From: an uncultured Collinsella sp.
GTDB taxonomy: Bacteria; Actinomycetota; Coriobacteriia; Coriobacteriales; Coriobacteriaceae
Direction: 5' to 3'
DNA: 10,973 bases
Assembly (NCBI GenBank): GCA_900751665.1
Contig: CAADSV010000044.1
Span: 1 to 10,973 of the forward strand
Shown: piece by piece, positions 1-5,416 of the stretch
How the letters are laid out: each line of letters starts with the position of its first letter
How positions within the stretch are numbered: position 1 is the stretch's first letter
The notes under the pieces: generated by a model
Databases searched by the model: none
What the model was told of the DNA's origin: nothing
What the model saw: only the letters and a program-made list of their open reading frames with translations
Made by a program: the position numbers and the translations under genes

Positions 1-206
1 CCCCCGCGGCCCCCCCCGCCGTTATGATGAAGAAGGTCGCCGAGGCTGCCGCCGAGGCCGGCGCGTACTGCGAGGTGTCGCTCGAGCGCATGATGAGCTG
101 CGGCTTTGGTGCCTGCAACACCTGCAATGTCGAGACGGTCGACGGTATGAAGGGCGCCTGCATGTGCGGCCCCGTGTTTGATGCTTCCAAGGTGGTGGTC
201 TTCTAG
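1..206 (+). CDS. pyrK: Dihydroorotate dehydrogenase electron transfer subunit PyrK, C-terminal part
   Basis: This is the tail of the FAD and [2Fe-2S] subunit that passes electrons from dihydroorotate oxidation in PyrD to NAD+ in type 1B dihydroorotate dehydrogenase. Only the C-terminal domain is inside the window. The cluster-binding pattern is visible: CGFGACNTC (Cys-X4-Cys-X2-Cys), then a fourth Cys in GACMCGPVF, which carries one extra Cys two residues on. This matches the PyrK C-terminus, as does its position directly before pyrD. The stop TAG (204-206) shares one base with the GTG start of pyrD, so translation is probably coupled. The frame is open to the window edge, but the conserved Cys-Gly expected about five residues before the MetMetLys at 24-32 is absent; a run of eight C at 10-17 lies there. 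The first 20 bases may therefore hold a frameshift or an end-of-contig error. The family call is secure; the first few residues are not. Confidence 0.85.
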   Translation, partial: PAAPPAVMMKKVAEAAAEAGAYCEVSLERMMSCGFGACNTCNVETVDGMKGACMCGPVFDASKVVVF

Positions 207-1129
207 TGGGTACCGTGAACATGGCCGTCGATTTCGGCGGCGTCAAGATGCAGAACCCCATCAACACCGCAGCCGGTACCTTTGGCTACGGTTGGCAGTT
301 CCAGAACTTCTTCGATGTCTCCCAGCTGGGTGCCATCACCACCAAGGGCTGCGCAGCCGAGCCCTGGCCCGGCAATCCCGCACCCCGCATGGCCGAGATC
401 CCCGGCGGCATGATCAATTCCGTGGGCCTGCAGAACCCCGGTGTGGCCGCTTTCGCCCGCGAGTCCGGTCCGTGGCTCGAGCAGCTCTCCAAGGACGGTT
501 GCCAGGTCATTTGCCAGGTTGCCGGTCATTCCGTGGACGAGTTTGTCCGTGCGCTCGAGATGTATGTCGAGCTGTGCCCCTGGGCTGCCGGCTATGAGAT
601 CAACGTGAGCTGCCCCAACATTGCCGCCGGCGGTGCCGCCATGGGCTCCACGCCCGAGGGCGCCTCTGACGTCATGGCCGCCTGCCGCAAGGTGACCGAC
701 AAGCCGCTGTTTGTGAAGATGGCCCCGGTCAACGTCGCCGAGATCGCCCGCGCCCTCGAGGCCGCCGGCGCCGACGGCCTTTCGGTCATCAACTCCATCC
801 AGGGTATGGCCATCGACGTTCACACCCGCAAGTCGCGTGTGGCCAAGCCCAAGGGCGGCCTTTCGGGCCCGCTGTGCCACCACATCGCCGTGCGTATGGT
901 CTGGGAAGTCGCTCAGGCTGTCGATATCCCCATCAACGGCGTCGGCGGCGTCATGACCGGTGAGGACGCGGCCGAGTTTATCCTGGCTGGCGCCACCTGC
1001 GTATCGGTCGGTATGGCCAACTTCGTCGATCCGTGCGCTTCGCTCAAGATCGCGCGCGAACTCGAGGCCTGGGCCGAGTCCCAGGGCGTGAAGGACATCA
1101 ACGAGCTGGTGGGTGCTTTCGAATGCTAG
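206..1129 (+). CDS. pyrD: Dihydroorotate dehydrogenase (type 1B catalytic subunit)
   Basis: PyrD oxidises dihydroorotate to orotate, the fourth step of pyrimidine synthesis, with FMN in a TIM barrel in the cytoplasm. The 307-residue protein has the expected family length. The catalytic base of class 1 enzymes is Cys136, within EINVSCPN. Other class features are NTAAGTFGYG near residue 20, the substrate and FMN segment GMINSVGLQNPG (68-79), FVKMAP near 170, and the FMN phosphate loops NGVGGV and CVSVGMA near the C-terminus. Presence of PyrK just upstream identifies type 1B (NAD-linked heterotetramer) rather than 1A or 2. The GTG at 206 overlaps the pyrK stop and has AAGGTGG (189-195) at suitable distance. 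An ATG at 221 would shorten the protein by five residues and cannot be excluded. The 3' end overlaps pyrF by seven bases, so pyrK, pyrD and pyrF form one operon. Confidence 0.95.
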   Translation: MGTVNMAVDFGGVKMQNPINTAAGTFGYGWQFQNFFDVSQLGAITTKGCAAEPWPGNPAPRMAEIPGGMINSVGLQNPGVAAFARESGPWLEQLSKDGCQVICQVAGHSVDEFVRALEMYVELCPWAAGYEINVSCPNIAAGGAAMGSTPEGASDVMAACRKVTDKPLFVKMAPVNVAEIARALEAAGADGLSVINSIQGMAIDVHTRKSRVAKPKGGLSGPLCHHIAVRMVWEVAQAVDIPINGVGGVMTGEDAAEFILAGATCVSVGMANFVDPCASLKIARELEAWAESQGVKDINELVGAFEC

Positions 1130-1839
1130 AGACCGATGCCCGCGACCGCGTTATCGTCGCCCTCGACTGCGACCGTGAGCGTGCACTCGAGCTCGCCCAT
1201 GAGCTTTCGGGCCATGCAGCCTGGCTTAAAGTGGGTATGACGCTCTATTACGCTGAGGGCCCCGAGATCGTCAAGACCTTTAAGGACCTGGGCTTCAAGG
1301 TCTTCCTCGACCTCAAGTTCCATGACATTCCGCATCAGGTGCGCGGTGCCGCTCGCTCGGCCTCGCTTGCCGGTGCCGACCTGCTTTCGGTTCACGGCTT
1401 GGGTTCGGGTGCTATGCTCGCCGCTTGCCGTGAGGGTGCCGAGGAGGCACGCGAGGATCGAGCCAAGCTCGTCGCCATCACTGTGCTTACGAGCATGAAT
1501 CAGGATGCGCTGAGCGAGATCGGCGTCGAGTCGCCCGTTGCCGAGGAGGCCGCCCGTCTGGCAAAACTCGCCCAGGCCAACGGTATCGACGGCATCGTGT
1601 GCTCGCCGATGGAGGCTCATGACATGCGTGAGCTGCTGGGCCCCGATGCGCTGATTGTGACCCCGGGCGTGCGTCCGGTTGGTGCTGCGCTGGGCGATCA
1701 GTCCCGCGTGGCCACGCCTTCCCAGGCTATCGAGCGCGGTGCGAGCCATATCGTGGTGGGCCGCCCCATTACCGGGGCCGACGATCCGGTCGCCGCGTTT
1801 GACGCCATCGTTGCCGAGCTGGTCGAAAACGTCGCGTAA
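1123..1839 (+). CDS. pyrF: Orotidine 5'-phosphate decarboxylase
   Basis: PyrF decarboxylates OMP to UMP, the last step of de novo pyrimidine synthesis. The 238-residue protein has the length of the compact type 1 enzyme. The catalytic block DLKFHDIP gives Asp63, Lys65 and Asp68, the charged network of the active site; ALD at 13-15 and LKVG at 35-38 add the usual Asp and Lys. The C-terminal phosphate loop is recognisable in VTPGVRP and HIVVGRPI. ATG 1123 was chosen over an in-frame start at 1033 because the family begins only a few residues before the first beta strand (VIVALD), and because a weak GGTGGG (1108-1113) lies nine bases upstream. It overlaps the last codons of pyrD, implying coupled translation. 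No pyrE follows: the gene is succeeded by a hairpin and then mihF, so orotate phosphoribosyltransferase must be encoded elsewhere or upstream of the window. Confidence 0.96.
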   Translation: MLETDARDRVIVALDCDRERALELAHELSGHAAWLKVGMTLYYAEGPEIVKTFKDLGFKVFLDLKFHDIPHQVRGAARSASLAGADLLSVHGLGSGAMLAACREGAEEAREDRAKLVAITVLTSMNQDALSEIGVESPVAEEAARLAKLAQANGIDGIVCSPMEAHDMRELLGPDALIVTPGVRPVGAALGDQSRVATPSQAIERGASHIVVGRPITGADDPVAAFDAIVAELVENVA

Positions 1840-1884
1840 AAGATTCCCTTAAGTCACCACTTTTTGGTTTCAATAGCACAAATT

Positions 1885-1950
1885 AGCCCCTGTGCCTGCG
1901 TAAACTTTCCCATCCTTTGTGTGGAATCGCAGGTCGGGGGCTCATCTTTT
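1885..1950 (+). terminator. Possible intrinsic terminator of the pyr operon
   Basis: An interrupted stem pairs AGCCCC (1885-1890) with GGGGCT (1937-1942), and CCTGCG (1895-1900) with CGCAGG (1928-1933), with a small internal loop between. TTCC (1907-1910) and GGAA (1923-1926) can extend it inside the loop. The sequence CATCTTTT (1943-1950) follows. The stem is long but the U tract is short and interrupted, so this could be a weak terminator or another structured RNA. Its place 45 bases after the pyrF stop favours a terminator. Confidence 0.5.
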
Positions 1951-1961
1951 AGCGCGATATA

Positions 1962-1990
1962 TTGCACTTTTTGCAGGTATCGTCTAACCT
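1962..1990 (+). promoter_or_regulatory. Weak candidate distal promoter upstream of mihF
   Basis: TTGCAC (1962-1967) and TAACCT (1985-1990) are separated by 17 bases and keep the most conserved bases of each sigma-70 hexamer, but each matches at only three of six positions. A transcript starting here would contain the dyad at 2002-2041 as an RNA hairpin. This is a weak prediction from spacing and sequence only. Confidence 0.2.
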
Positions 1991-2001
1991 ATGGAGCCGC
2001 G

Positions 2002-2041
2002 ATTGGGCATTTTGTACGTTTTACGTGCTAAAATGCCAAAT
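2002..2041 (+). repeat. 40-base dyad over the mihF promoter region
   Basis: The arms ATTGGGCATTTT (2002-2013) and AAAATGCCAAAT (2030-2041) are inverted copies that match at 11 of 12 positions; the inner eight pairs are perfect. Between them ACGT occurs twice (2016-2019 and 2023-2026) around TTT, giving a nested second dyad. No U tract follows, so it is not a terminator. The right arm overlaps the candidate -10 element TAAAAT (2029-2034) and the left arm covers the -35 zone, the usual geometry of a repressor operator. In RNA the same bases would form a hairpin. Confidence 0.6.
2026..2034 (+). promoter_or_regulatory. Candidate extended -10 promoter of mihF
   Basis: TGC precedes TAAAAT (2029-2034), an extended -10 arrangement about 45 bases before the mihF start. 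No good -35 lies at standard spacing; TTGGGC at 2003-2008 would need a 20-base spacer. The same CGTGC-TA core recurs before rpsT (8804-8814). The element sits inside the right arm of the dyad at 2002-2041. Confidence 0.45.
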
Positions 2042-2078
2042 ATTGAATCAGATATAACCCAACTATTTGGAGGTACGA

Positions 2079-2387
2079 ATGGCACTCCCTCAGCTTACCG
2101 ATGAGCAGCGCAAGCAGGCTCTTGAGAAGGCTGCTGCCGCACGTCACGCCCGCGCTGAGCTTCGCGAGCAGATCAAGAAGGGCGAGAAGTCCCTCGAGTC
2201 CGTGCTCAACTCCGATGACCCCATTGCTTCCCGCATGAAGGTTTCCACCCTCATCGAGTCTCTCCCCGGTTATGGCAAGGCCAAGGCCGCCAAGATCATG
2301 GAGGAGCTCGGCATCTCCGCTACCCGTCGCGTCCAGGGCCTTGGCGTCCGTCAGCGCGAGCAGCTCCTCGAGCAGCTGACCAAATAA
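2079..2387 (+). CDS. mihF: Actinobacterial integration host factor (mIHF/sIHF type)
   Basis: This 102-residue nucleoid protein is the actinobacterial functional analogue of IHF and is unrelated in sequence to the proteobacterial IHF/HU fold. It binds and bends DNA as a single-chain protein and affects chromosome compaction and transcription. The N-terminus ALPQLTDEQRKQALEKAAAA is the family signature and forms a long helix. The C-terminal half contains LPGYGKAKAAKIMEELGI and RRVQGLG, a helix-two-turn-helix-like DNA-binding segment shared in style with ribosomal protein S13. ATG 2079 is chosen because a strong GGAGG (2069-2073) lies five bases before it; an in-frame TTG at 2067 overlaps that site and is unlikely. 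It is followed with no gap by gmk and then rpoZ, as in mycobacteria. Its promoter region carries an unusual dyad, so regulation of this gene is of interest. Confidence 0.93.
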   Translation: MALPQLTDEQRKQALEKAAAARHARAELREQIKKGEKSLESVLNSDDPIASRMKVSTLIESLPGYGKAKAAKIMEELGISATRRVQGLGVRQREQLLEQLTK

Positions 2388-2957
2388 GTGAGCGCTCAGG
2401 ATTCAAAGCTCTTTGTGATTTCTGGACCGTCAGGCGCGGGCAAGGGCACGCTCGTCACTCGTGTGCGCGAGCGTCGCTCTAACCTGGGCCTGACGGTTTC
2501 GGCTACCACGCGAGCCCCGCGCAAAGGCGAGGTCGATGGCGTCAATTACTTTTTCCTGACGCGCGAGGAGTTCGACCGCCGCGTGGCAAACGGTGAGTTT
2601 GTTGAGTGGGCCGAGGTCCACGGTAACTGCTACGGCACGTTGGTGAGCGAGGTTCAGTCCAAGCTCGGCTCTGGTTCGTCTCTCATCTTGGAGATCGATG
2701 TCCAGGGTGCCCTGCAGGTCAAGGAGCGTTTCCCCGAGGCCGTGTTGATTTTTATCAAGCCACCCTCGCTCGATGTGCTCCGCGAGCGTCTGGTCGGTCG
2801 CGGTACCGAGACGCCCGAGACGATTGAACTGCGTATGGCAAACGCCGCCCATGAGCTTGCCCTTGCCGACCGCTACGACGACGTCGTGGTGAATGACGAT
2901 CTCGACCGCGCGACCGATGAGCTCGTTCGCGTTCTCGATATGCATGAAAGGATCTGA
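2388..2957 (+). CDS. gmk: Guanylate kinase
   Basis: Gmk phosphorylates GMP to GDP with ATP, an essential step for GTP, dGTP and second-messenger pools. The 189-residue product is near the usual length (about 190 to 207). The P-loop is GPSGAGKGT (13-21). The GMP-binding segment follows as SATTRAPRKGE (38-48) and YFF near 54, then GEFVEWAEVHGNCYGT, and the strand LILEIDVQGA with its acidic and Gln residues. The lid and adenine side is RERLVGRGTE. The GTG start at 2388 directly follows the mihF TAA, and no good ribosome binding site lies before it, so expression probably depends on translation of mihF. rpoZ begins five bases after its stop. The mihF-gmk-rpoZ order is the actinobacterial arrangement. 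Confidence 0.96.
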   Translation: MSAQDSKLFVISGPSGAGKGTLVTRVRERRSNLGLTVSATTRAPRKGEVDGVNYFFLTREEFDRRVANGEFVEWAEVHGNCYGTLVSEVQSKLGSGSSLILEIDVQGALQVKERFPEAVLIFIKPPSLDVLRERLVGRGTETPETIELRMANAAHELALADRYDDVVVNDDLDRATDELVRVLDMHERI

Positions 2958-2962
2958 GGTCC

Positions 2963-3244
2963 GTGTCCGTTGTAAAGCCTTGCATTGACGATCTTCTGGA
3001 GAAGACCGATCACAACCGCTTCCTGCTCGCTTCGCTTGCCTCCAAGCGCGCCTGCGACATCAATAGCATGCTGCGTGGTCAGCATAACCGCGTGCTTGCC
3101 GTTCAGGATGTCGACGACATCACCATCGCGCTCTCCGGCGCCGATACCATCTCGATGGCTATGGACGAGATTGTCGACGGCGATATCTCCTACGATGAGG
3201 CCCGTTACGAGAAAGCGCTCGGCCATAAGGTTGCTGAAGCCTAA
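2963..3244 (+). CDS. rpoZ: DNA-directed RNA polymerase omega subunit
   Basis: Omega is a small subunit that latches the beta-prime C-terminus and assists core polymerase assembly. The product has 93 residues, in the family range. The conserved helix region reads IDDLLEKTDHNRFLLASLASKRACDIN, where the AxKRAxxIN core (here ASKRACDIN) is diagnostic; the C-terminal half is acidic and variable, as usual. The GTG at 2963 is preceded by GAAAGGA (2946-2952), ten bases away, which supports this start. A second overlapping frame at 2985-3290 is out of phase and has no family resemblance. The adjacent gmk and mihF fit the call. The downstream neighbour is thiI rather than coaBC, which follows rpoZ in mycobacteria. 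Confidence 0.93.
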   Translation: MSVVKPCIDDLLEKTDHNRFLLASLASKRACDINSMLRGQHNRVLAVQDVDDITIALSGADTISMAMDEIVDGDISYDEARYEKALGHKVAEA

Positions 3245-4489
3245 ATGGCAGCTCGCGTCTGCCTGGTCCACTATCACGAGGTTGGACTGAAGGGCAAGAA
3301 CCGCGCACATTTTGAGCATATCCTCATGGATAACATTAAGGCGGCTTTGGCCGCCTTTTCCGTGAACGCTGTGTCTCGAATTTCCGGTTATATCCTCGTG
3401 ACCTTTAACGAGCATCAGGCTGATGAGGCGGCGCGTGTCATCCGCACCGTCCCCGGCGTTGCCCGTGTGTCCCTGGCGTACCACACCAACCGCGACCCGC
3501 AGGAGTACTGCGCCGCCGCCGTCAAGGCGCTGCGCGAGTTTGGCCCCTTTGATTCGTTTAAGGTGCACGCCAAGCGCTCCAATACCGACTATGAGCTCAC
3601 CTCGATTGATATCAATCGTCAGGTGGGCGAGGTGCTGTGTGAGGCCTTCCCCGATAAAAAGGTTCAAATGCACGACCCCGATGCGATGGTGCACGTACTG
3701 GTGGTCCAGGGTAGCGTTTACGTGTACGCGCGCTCCGAGCGCGGCGTGGGCGGTCTGCCGGTGGGTTCTGCCGGCAAGGTCGTGACGCTTCTGTCGTCGG
3801 GCATTGATTCCCCGGTGGCGACCTGGATGCTCGCGCGTCGCGGTGCAGTGTGCGTGCCGGTACATTTCTCCGGTCGTCCGCAGACTCCCGATACGAGTGA
3901 GTATTTGGTGCAGGACATCATCCGTGCGCTTGAGCCGGGTGTCCAGATCGGCCGTCTGTACGTGGTGCCGTTCGGCGATTGCCAGCGTGAGATTTCCGTC
4001 ACCTGCCCCAGCAACCTGCGCGTGATCATGTATCGCCGCATCATGTATTCGGTTGCCGAGCGCATCGCGCATATCGAGGGCGCCAAGGCCATCGTGACCG
4101 GCGAGTCGCTCGGTCAGGTTGCCTCCCAGACGCTCGAGAACATCATGGCCGTCAACGAGGCCGTGAAGATTCCCGTGTTCCGTCCGCTCATCGGGTCCGA
4201 CAAGCAGGAGATCATTGCGCGCGCTCAAGAGATCGGCACGTTCGATATTTCCACTGAGGCGGCGCCCGACTGCTGCACGCTCTTTATGCCGCGTCGTCCC
4301 GAGACGCACGCCAAACTCGATGCCGTGCACGAGGCCTGGGAGCTGTTCGACCACGAGGAGATGATCGAGCGCCTGCTTAAGCAGACCGAGTACATTGACT
4401 TCTCCAGCAACACGTATAAGGCCCCTAAGACCTTAAAACGCAAACATTCGGAGCTTGCTCCGCGTGAGATTTACCAAGATCACGAGTAA
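3245..4489 (+). CDS. thiI: tRNA 4-thiouridine synthase ThiI, without rhodanese domain
   Basis: ThiI adenylates U8 of tRNA and installs sulfur to give 4-thiouridine, a near-UV sensor; in some bacteria it also supplies sulfur for thiamine thiazole. The 414-residue protein has the standard order: an N-terminal ferredoxin-like region with HEVGLKGKNR (11-20), a THUMP domain to about 165, then the PP-loop adenylation domain with SSGIDSP (184-190) and the family block TGESLGQVASQTLENI (285-300). A Cys pair at 343-344 (PDCCTLFMP) sits where the active-site Cys of the core domain is expected. The protein ends after the adenylation domain and lacks the C-terminal rhodanese domain of the E. coli enzyme, as in the Bacillus-type short form, which takes sulfur from a dedicated cysteine desulfurase. 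The ATG directly abuts the rpoZ stop with no clear ribosome binding site, suggesting coupling. A strong terminator follows. Confidence 0.94.
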   Translation: MAARVCLVHYHEVGLKGKNRAHFEHILMDNIKAALAAFSVNAVSRISGYILVTFNEHQADEAARVIRTVPGVARVSLAYHTNRDPQEYCAAAVKALREFGPFDSFKVHAKRSNTDYELTSIDINRQVGEVLCEAFPDKKVQMHDPDAMVHVLVVQGSVYVYARSERGVGGLPVGSAGKVVTLLSSGIDSPVATWMLARRGAVCVPVHFSGRPQTPDTSEYLVQDIIRALEPGVQIGRLYVVPFGDCQREISVTCPSNLRVIMYRRIMYSVAERIAHIEGAKAIVTGESLGQVASQTLENIMAVNEAVKIPVFRPLIGSDKQEIIARAQEIGTFDISTEAAPDCCTLFMPRRPETHAKLDAVHEAWELFDHEEMIERLLKQTEYIDFSSNTYKAPKTLKRKHSELAPREIYQDHE

Positions 4490-4500
4490 TTGCCTGCATA

Positions 4501-4532
4501 GACCGACGATGCGCCTGTATCGTCGGTCTTTT
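4501..4532 (+). terminator. Intrinsic terminator after thiI
   Basis: GACCGACGAT (4501-4510) pairs perfectly with ATCGTCGGTC (4519-4528) around an eight-base loop, followed by TTTT (4529-4532). A ten-pair GC-rich stem directly abutting a U run, twelve bases after the thiI stop, is a textbook Rho-independent terminator. It closes the mihF-gmk-rpoZ-thiI unit. Confidence 0.9.
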
Positions 4533-4562
4533 GCTATCTGGGCAAATGATGCCAAGATGTTC

Positions 4563-4584
4563 ATTCACTGACGCGTGACTGAAT
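4563..4584 (+). repeat. Imperfect 22-base palindrome upstream of comEA
   Basis: ATTCA (4563-4567) and TGAAT (4580-4584) flank the perfect six-base centre ACGCGT (4571-4576); of the three-base spacers CTG and GAC only the middle pair matches. ACTGA also recurs as a direct repeat here. The site is between the thiI terminator and comEA, about 120 bases before the comEA start. It could be a transcription-factor site, but no promoter hexamers were convincingly placed beside it. Confidence 0.35.
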
Positions 4585-4620
4585 AAATGGACATGTTCGC
4601 GCAAGGTTTTGGTCGGTATT

Positions 4621-4648
4621 TGGTTTGACCGTCAAAACTGGTTTGTCC
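4621..4648 (+). repeat. Short palindrome and direct repeat upstream of comEA
   Basis: TTTGAC (4624-4629) and GTCAAA (4631-4636) form a 13-base palindrome around one C. TGGTTTGACC (4621-4630) recurs at 9 of 10 positions as TGGTTTGTCC (4639-4648), offset by 18 bases. Both may be chance in a low-complexity T/G-rich stretch. TTGACC at 4625-4630 could serve as a -35, but no clear -10 lies 16 to 18 bases on. Confidence 0.3.
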
Positions 4649-4702
4649 ATGCGGTTCGTTTTGCTGCGTTTTCCTGACACGATGGTGTTGGGAGGTTTTG
4701 CT

Positions 4703-5416
4703 ATGGCGCAGCGCGAACAACATGAACGGGTTAAACGGATGGACCGCTGGGCAGAAAAGCTGCTCGGCCATAAGGCGGTGCTCGTGGCGACCCTGGTTGT
4801 CATTGCCGTCGCGAGTGGCTTAGCGATGGCGAGCTTTGGTGGCGAGTCCGGAGGCGTGTCGTTTGAGCGGGCTGGGGACTCGGGCTCATCGGCGGAGCCG
4901 GGTTCTGGCGTTGATTCTCATGATCGTGAATCCGATGGGTCTTCGCACAAAGCTTCTGTCGAATTGGAGGTCTATGTCGATGTCGATGGCGCCGTTGTGT
5001 CGCCCGGAGTGTACCGGCTCAAAGATGGAGCGCGGGTGTCCCAAGCGATCGATGCCGCCGGAGGGCTTACGGCCGAGGCGGATGTGACAGGGCTCAATCG
5101 GGCATCCAAAGTCGCAGACGGACAAAAAATATACGTACCAAAGGTGGGGGAGCAGCAGACGGTTGCCGCGGACGGGGGAGCCGATGGCGGAGCTGTCTTG
5201 GCTTCGGGTGCGAATGATGTGGCAGGGCTCGTCAACATCAATACGGCAAGCGCGGCGGAGCTGCAGACGCTTTCGGGCATTGGGCCTTCTATGGCGCAGT
5301 CGATAATCGACGAGCGCTCGAAGAATGGCCCCTTCGCCTCGGTCGATGATCTGATGCGCGTATCTGGCATCGGTGAAAAGAAGCTTGCCAAAATCAAAGA
5401 TTGTATCTGCGTATGA
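4703..5416 (+). CDS. comEA: Competence protein ComEA, membrane-anchored DNA receptor
   Basis: ComEA binds incoming double-stranded DNA outside the membrane and delivers it to the ComEC channel. The 237-residue product has one transmembrane anchor at about 25-45, then a Ser/Gly/Asp-rich linker (about 46-84). An SLBB domain follows (about 87-147, with VDVDGAVVSPGVYRL and NRASKVADGQKIYVPK), then a second linker. At the end are two helix-hairpin-helix motifs, LSGIGPSMAQSI (190-201) and VSGIGEKKLAKI (220-231), preceded by VNINTASAAEL. This is the Gram-positive ComEA layout. ATG 4703 has GGGAGG (4690-4695) seven bases upstream; in-frame starts at 4625, 4649 and 4682 lack such a site and would add residues before the anchor. 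The last codon overlaps the comEC start as ATGA. The roughly 210 bases before it hold palindromes but no convincing promoter. Confidence 0.93.
   Translation: MAQREQHERVKRMDRWAEKLLGHKAVLVATLVVIAVASGLAMASFGGESGGVSFERAGDSGSSAEPGSGVDSHDRESDGSSHKASVELEVYVDVDGAVVSPGVYRLKDGARVSQAIDAAGGLTAEADVTGLNRASKVADGQKIYVPKVGEQQTVAADGGADGGAVLASGANDVAGLVNINTASAAELQTLSGIGPSMAQSIIDERSKNGPFASVDDLMRVSGIGEKKLAKIKDCICV

Noticed and set aside
203..883. Minus-strand frame opposite pyrD
   Set aside because: It is a mirror of a clear pyrD; the Gly/His-rich translation has no family features.
1033..1122. N-terminal extension of pyrF by 30 residues
   Set aside because: It would lie wholly inside pyrD and adds sequence not found at the start of OMP decarboxylases. 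ATG 1123 fits the family.
2873..4354. Open frame of 493 codons on the minus strand across gmk, rpoZ and thiI
   Set aside because: It crosses three well-supported plus-strand genes and has His/Arg/Asp-rich composition typical of antisense frames. The equal length to the frame opposite lepA is coincidence.
4490..4702. Possible small gene or tRNA between thiI and comEA
   Set aside because: No frame has both a ribosome binding site and a plausible product, and no tRNA cloverleaf or CCA-adjacent acceptor stem is seen.
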